Below, piece after piece: positions 54,505 to 56,000 of a stretch of DNA of 56,000 nucleotides. A program made the translations under genes and the position numbers. The number at the start of each line of letters is the position of its first letter. Position 1 is the first letter of the stretch. Source of the DNA: Puniceicoccaceae bacterium. Lineage in GTDB: Bacteria; Verrucomicrobiota; Verrucomicrobiia; Opitutales; JAFGAQ01. Below the pieces are notes generated by a model, which was given only the letters and a program-made list of their open reading frames with translations, had not been told where the DNA came from and ran no database searches. The stretch covers positions 1 to 56,000 of the forward strand of contig JBEGIR010000006.1 in the NCBI GenBank assembly GCA_040224245.1, in the 5' to 3' direction.

Positions 54505-55371
54505 TCAGCGTAGCAGGTGCTGCTTGAATCCATGCCCCAGCACTTCTGACGCATTGGACAAGATCAGAAAGGCATCTGCATCGTAGCTGGCAACCAGTTT
54601 TTTCAGTCGAAACATGTCTCCTGGACGGGCCACGACCATGAGAATGGTGCGGGGTTCATGCGTGTAGCCACCTTCGCCCTGAAGTTTTGTCAGACCAAGG
54701 TCGAGTTCGGTGAGTACCGCCGACTGAATTTGCTCCGCCTGTGATGAAATAATGAATACAAACTTGGAGGAGTCGAGACCCGACAAGAGAGCCTGAGAGG
54801 TCCGAGAGATGATAAATGCGGCAATCATGGCACCCATGACTTTTTCCAGAGGAAACACCAGGCAACCCAGCAGCAATATGCTCGCATCCAGACTCAACAA
54901 GGCTCGCCCAATGGGTACCCCGCTCGTCTGGTTCAACAGAAGAGCGAGCGACCCAAATCCCCCCGAAGCTCCATTGCCCCGAAAGACGATCCCGATACCC
55001 AGCCCAGTGATCACTCCCCCAAACACCGATGCAAGGATGAGGTCGTCGGTCAGCATAGGAATCCATGCACTCGTCAGATAGATAAACAAGGGTAGGAGAA
55101 ACGCACCCAGCAAGCTGCGCTGAATGACGGAGCGGCCCAGTATCAACCCACTGATTGTGAGAACGATCGCATTAAACGTCCAAATGACCCAATAGGGGGC
55201 GATCCCTCCGATGTGCTCCACAATGATTGCCAAACCTGCAATACCTCCCGGAGCCAGCGCGTTGGGCCGGAAAAATCCGTTAAAGGCAATCGCCATGACA
55301 AACACCCCGAAAGCAACCTGAAGATAGCTCCAGGTCCGAACTCCGGGTTTCTCAGCACGCGAACGTTTCAT
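54505..55371 (-). CDS. YitT-family membrane protein (DUF161/DUF2179)
   Basis: A 288-residue protein with about five or six membrane helices in the first 200 residues, including the family motif F-F-R-P-N-x-L-A-P-G-G-I-A-G-L. A cytoplasmic DUF2179 domain of about 80 residues ends it (S-S-K-F-V-F-I-I-S-S and a later G-R/H-G region ending G-H-G-F). Members are often annotated as putative transporters; the substrate is unknown. It follows rlmN by 18 bp on the same strand. Confidence 0.88.
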   Translation of the reverse strand: MKRSRAEKPGVRTWSYLQVAFGVFVMAIAFNGFFRPNALAPGGIAGLAIIVEHIGGIAPYWVIWTFNAIVLTISGLILGRSVIQRSLLGAFLLPLFIYLTSAWIPMLTDDLILASVFGGVITGLGIGIVFRGNGASGGFGSLALLLNQTSGVPIGRALLSLDASILLLGCLVFPLEKVMGAMIAAFIISRTSQALLSGLDSSKFVFIISSQAEQIQSAVLTELDLGLTKLQGEGGYTHEPRTILMVVARPGDMFRLKKLVASYDADAFLILSNASEVLGHGFKQHLLR

Positions 55372-55389
55372 GCAGAGCTTTTTCTCCTC

Positions 55390-56000
55390 TCAACTTACGG
55401 AATGCTCTTCTGAATCGCATTCAGTTCTGTCGGATGACACGTTTACATCAGCCGATACGGATTCCCGGTTGTCTCGGATTTCCCGTTTCCGGCTGCGCGC
55501 AACTTTATGCGGTTCCAGATGCAGTTCCTCCTGGCGCTTCATGGCAAGCTGTCCACAGGCAGCACTGACATCCTGGCCGCGGCTGTAACGTACTGGCGCA
55601 GGGATTGATCGATCACTCAGGTATTTCTGGAATTCCCTCAAGCGAATTTCTTCACTGGCCTGCATCGGATTTCCCGGATGGGCATTCATCGGGATAAGAT
55701 TCACCTTTGCCTTCAATCCATGCACAAACTTCACCAGTTGCTTCGCATGCTGAATCGAATCATTTTCACCCTGAATCATCACGTATTCAAAGGTGATTCC
55801 GTGCCGGGTCTGTATTGGGTAATTCAAAAGGGTCTGCTTCAGCACATCGAGTGGGTATTGTCGTGCAACGGGCATCATGGATGCACGGTGTGCATTGTCT
55901 GCACTGTGCAATGAAATCGCCAGACTCACCGCCACTTCCTTCCCCAAACGCTCGATCTCCGGGACCAATCCCACCGTCGATACCGTCACCCTGTGTTTCG
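55390..56000 (-). CDS. rlmN: RlmN-type radical SAM RNA methyltransferase, 5' end beyond window
   Basis: Only the last 203 or so residues are inside the window; the reading frame runs out at 56000. RlmN methylates C2 of A2503 in 23S rRNA and A37 in some tRNAs. Seen: R-V-T-V-S-T-V-G-L-V-P, the strand S-L-A-I-S-L-H-S-A-D, Y-V-M-I-Q-G-E-N-D-S, the N-L-I-P-M-N loop and the C-terminal V-R-Y-S-R-G-Q-D-V-S-A-A-C-G-Q-L carrying the methyl-carrying cysteine. The CxxxCxxC cluster motif would lie upstream and is not seen. The tail after CGQL is longer than usual and Arg/Glu/Ser-rich. Confidence 0.9.
   Translation of the reverse strand, partial: KHRVTVSTVGLVPEIERLGKEVAVSLAISLHSADNAHRASMMPVARQYPLDVLKQTLLNYPIQTRHGITFEYVMIQGENDSIQHAKQLVKFVHGLKAKVNLIPMNAHPGNPMQASEEIRLREFQKYLSDRSIPAPVRYSRGQDVSAACGQLAMKRQEELHLEPHKVARSRKREIRDNRESVSADVNVSSDRTECDSEEHSVS

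Overview
The window looks like a chromosomal segment from a Gram-negative bacterium of the Verrucomicrobiota, most likely the class Opitutae. This is an inference from family content: a DUF5069 protein, a DUF4212/solute-symporter pair, small signal-less YkuD proteins, FG-GAP and TPR membrane-anchored proteins, an orphan flagellar-rod-like peptide and abundant GAATTC-rich dispersed repeats. No rRNA, tRNA, CRISPR array, transposase or phage gene was seen. Shine-Dalgarno sequences are weak at most starts, so several start choices are soft. LAYOUT: 1-510 is non-coding repeat DNA (two 217-bp units plus a decayed third). 511-4181 is a minus-strand operon (LysM/TPR lipoprotein, cysteine desulfurase, RecF, DUF5069). 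4428-6392 is acetyl-CoA synthetase. 6594-13515 is a minus-strand cell-shape operon, mreB-mreC-[giant repeat protein]-mreD. 13834-22581 carries signalling and metabolism: a REC-histidine kinase, an M42 peptidase, arginine decarboxylase, an orphan flagellar-rod-like peptide, and an ammonium-transporter/PAS fusion overlapping a hybrid histidine kinase. 22961-23901 is ybaB-recR. 24309-28706 is a glycosylation block resembling a GtrB-GtrA-GtrC set, followed by a convergent glycosyltransferase. 28723-30300 holds asd and a divergent L,D-transpeptidase. 30337-35079 holds a ThuA-like/ankyrin protein, an FG-GAP protein and a TPR protein. 35323-44099 holds two large secreted proteins (2070 and 805 residues). 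44637-47590 holds a PAQR membrane protein and an ECF-sigma module that resembles cnrYXH. 47711-56000 holds an IMP dehydrogenase of the Tritrichomonas-like type, a sodium/solute symporter with its small subunit, PEP carboxylase, a YitT protein and the 3' part of rlmN. MOST UNUSUAL: the protein encoded between mreC and mreD ends in 1024 residues that divide, with no insertion or deletion, into 256 consecutive tetrapeptides of the form x-x-(V/I/other)-A. Its coding position suggests a role with the MreBCD elongation machinery, possibly as a long cytoplasmic scaffold or ruler, but no function can be assigned from sequence. HOW GENES WORK TOGETHER: MreBCD, Asd and the YkuD enzyme all bear on wall synthesis. 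Acs, the ActP-like symporter and PEP carboxylase fit acetate or organic-acid use, although they are not contiguous. The Amt-PAS protein and the neighbouring kinase look like a split ammonium sensor.
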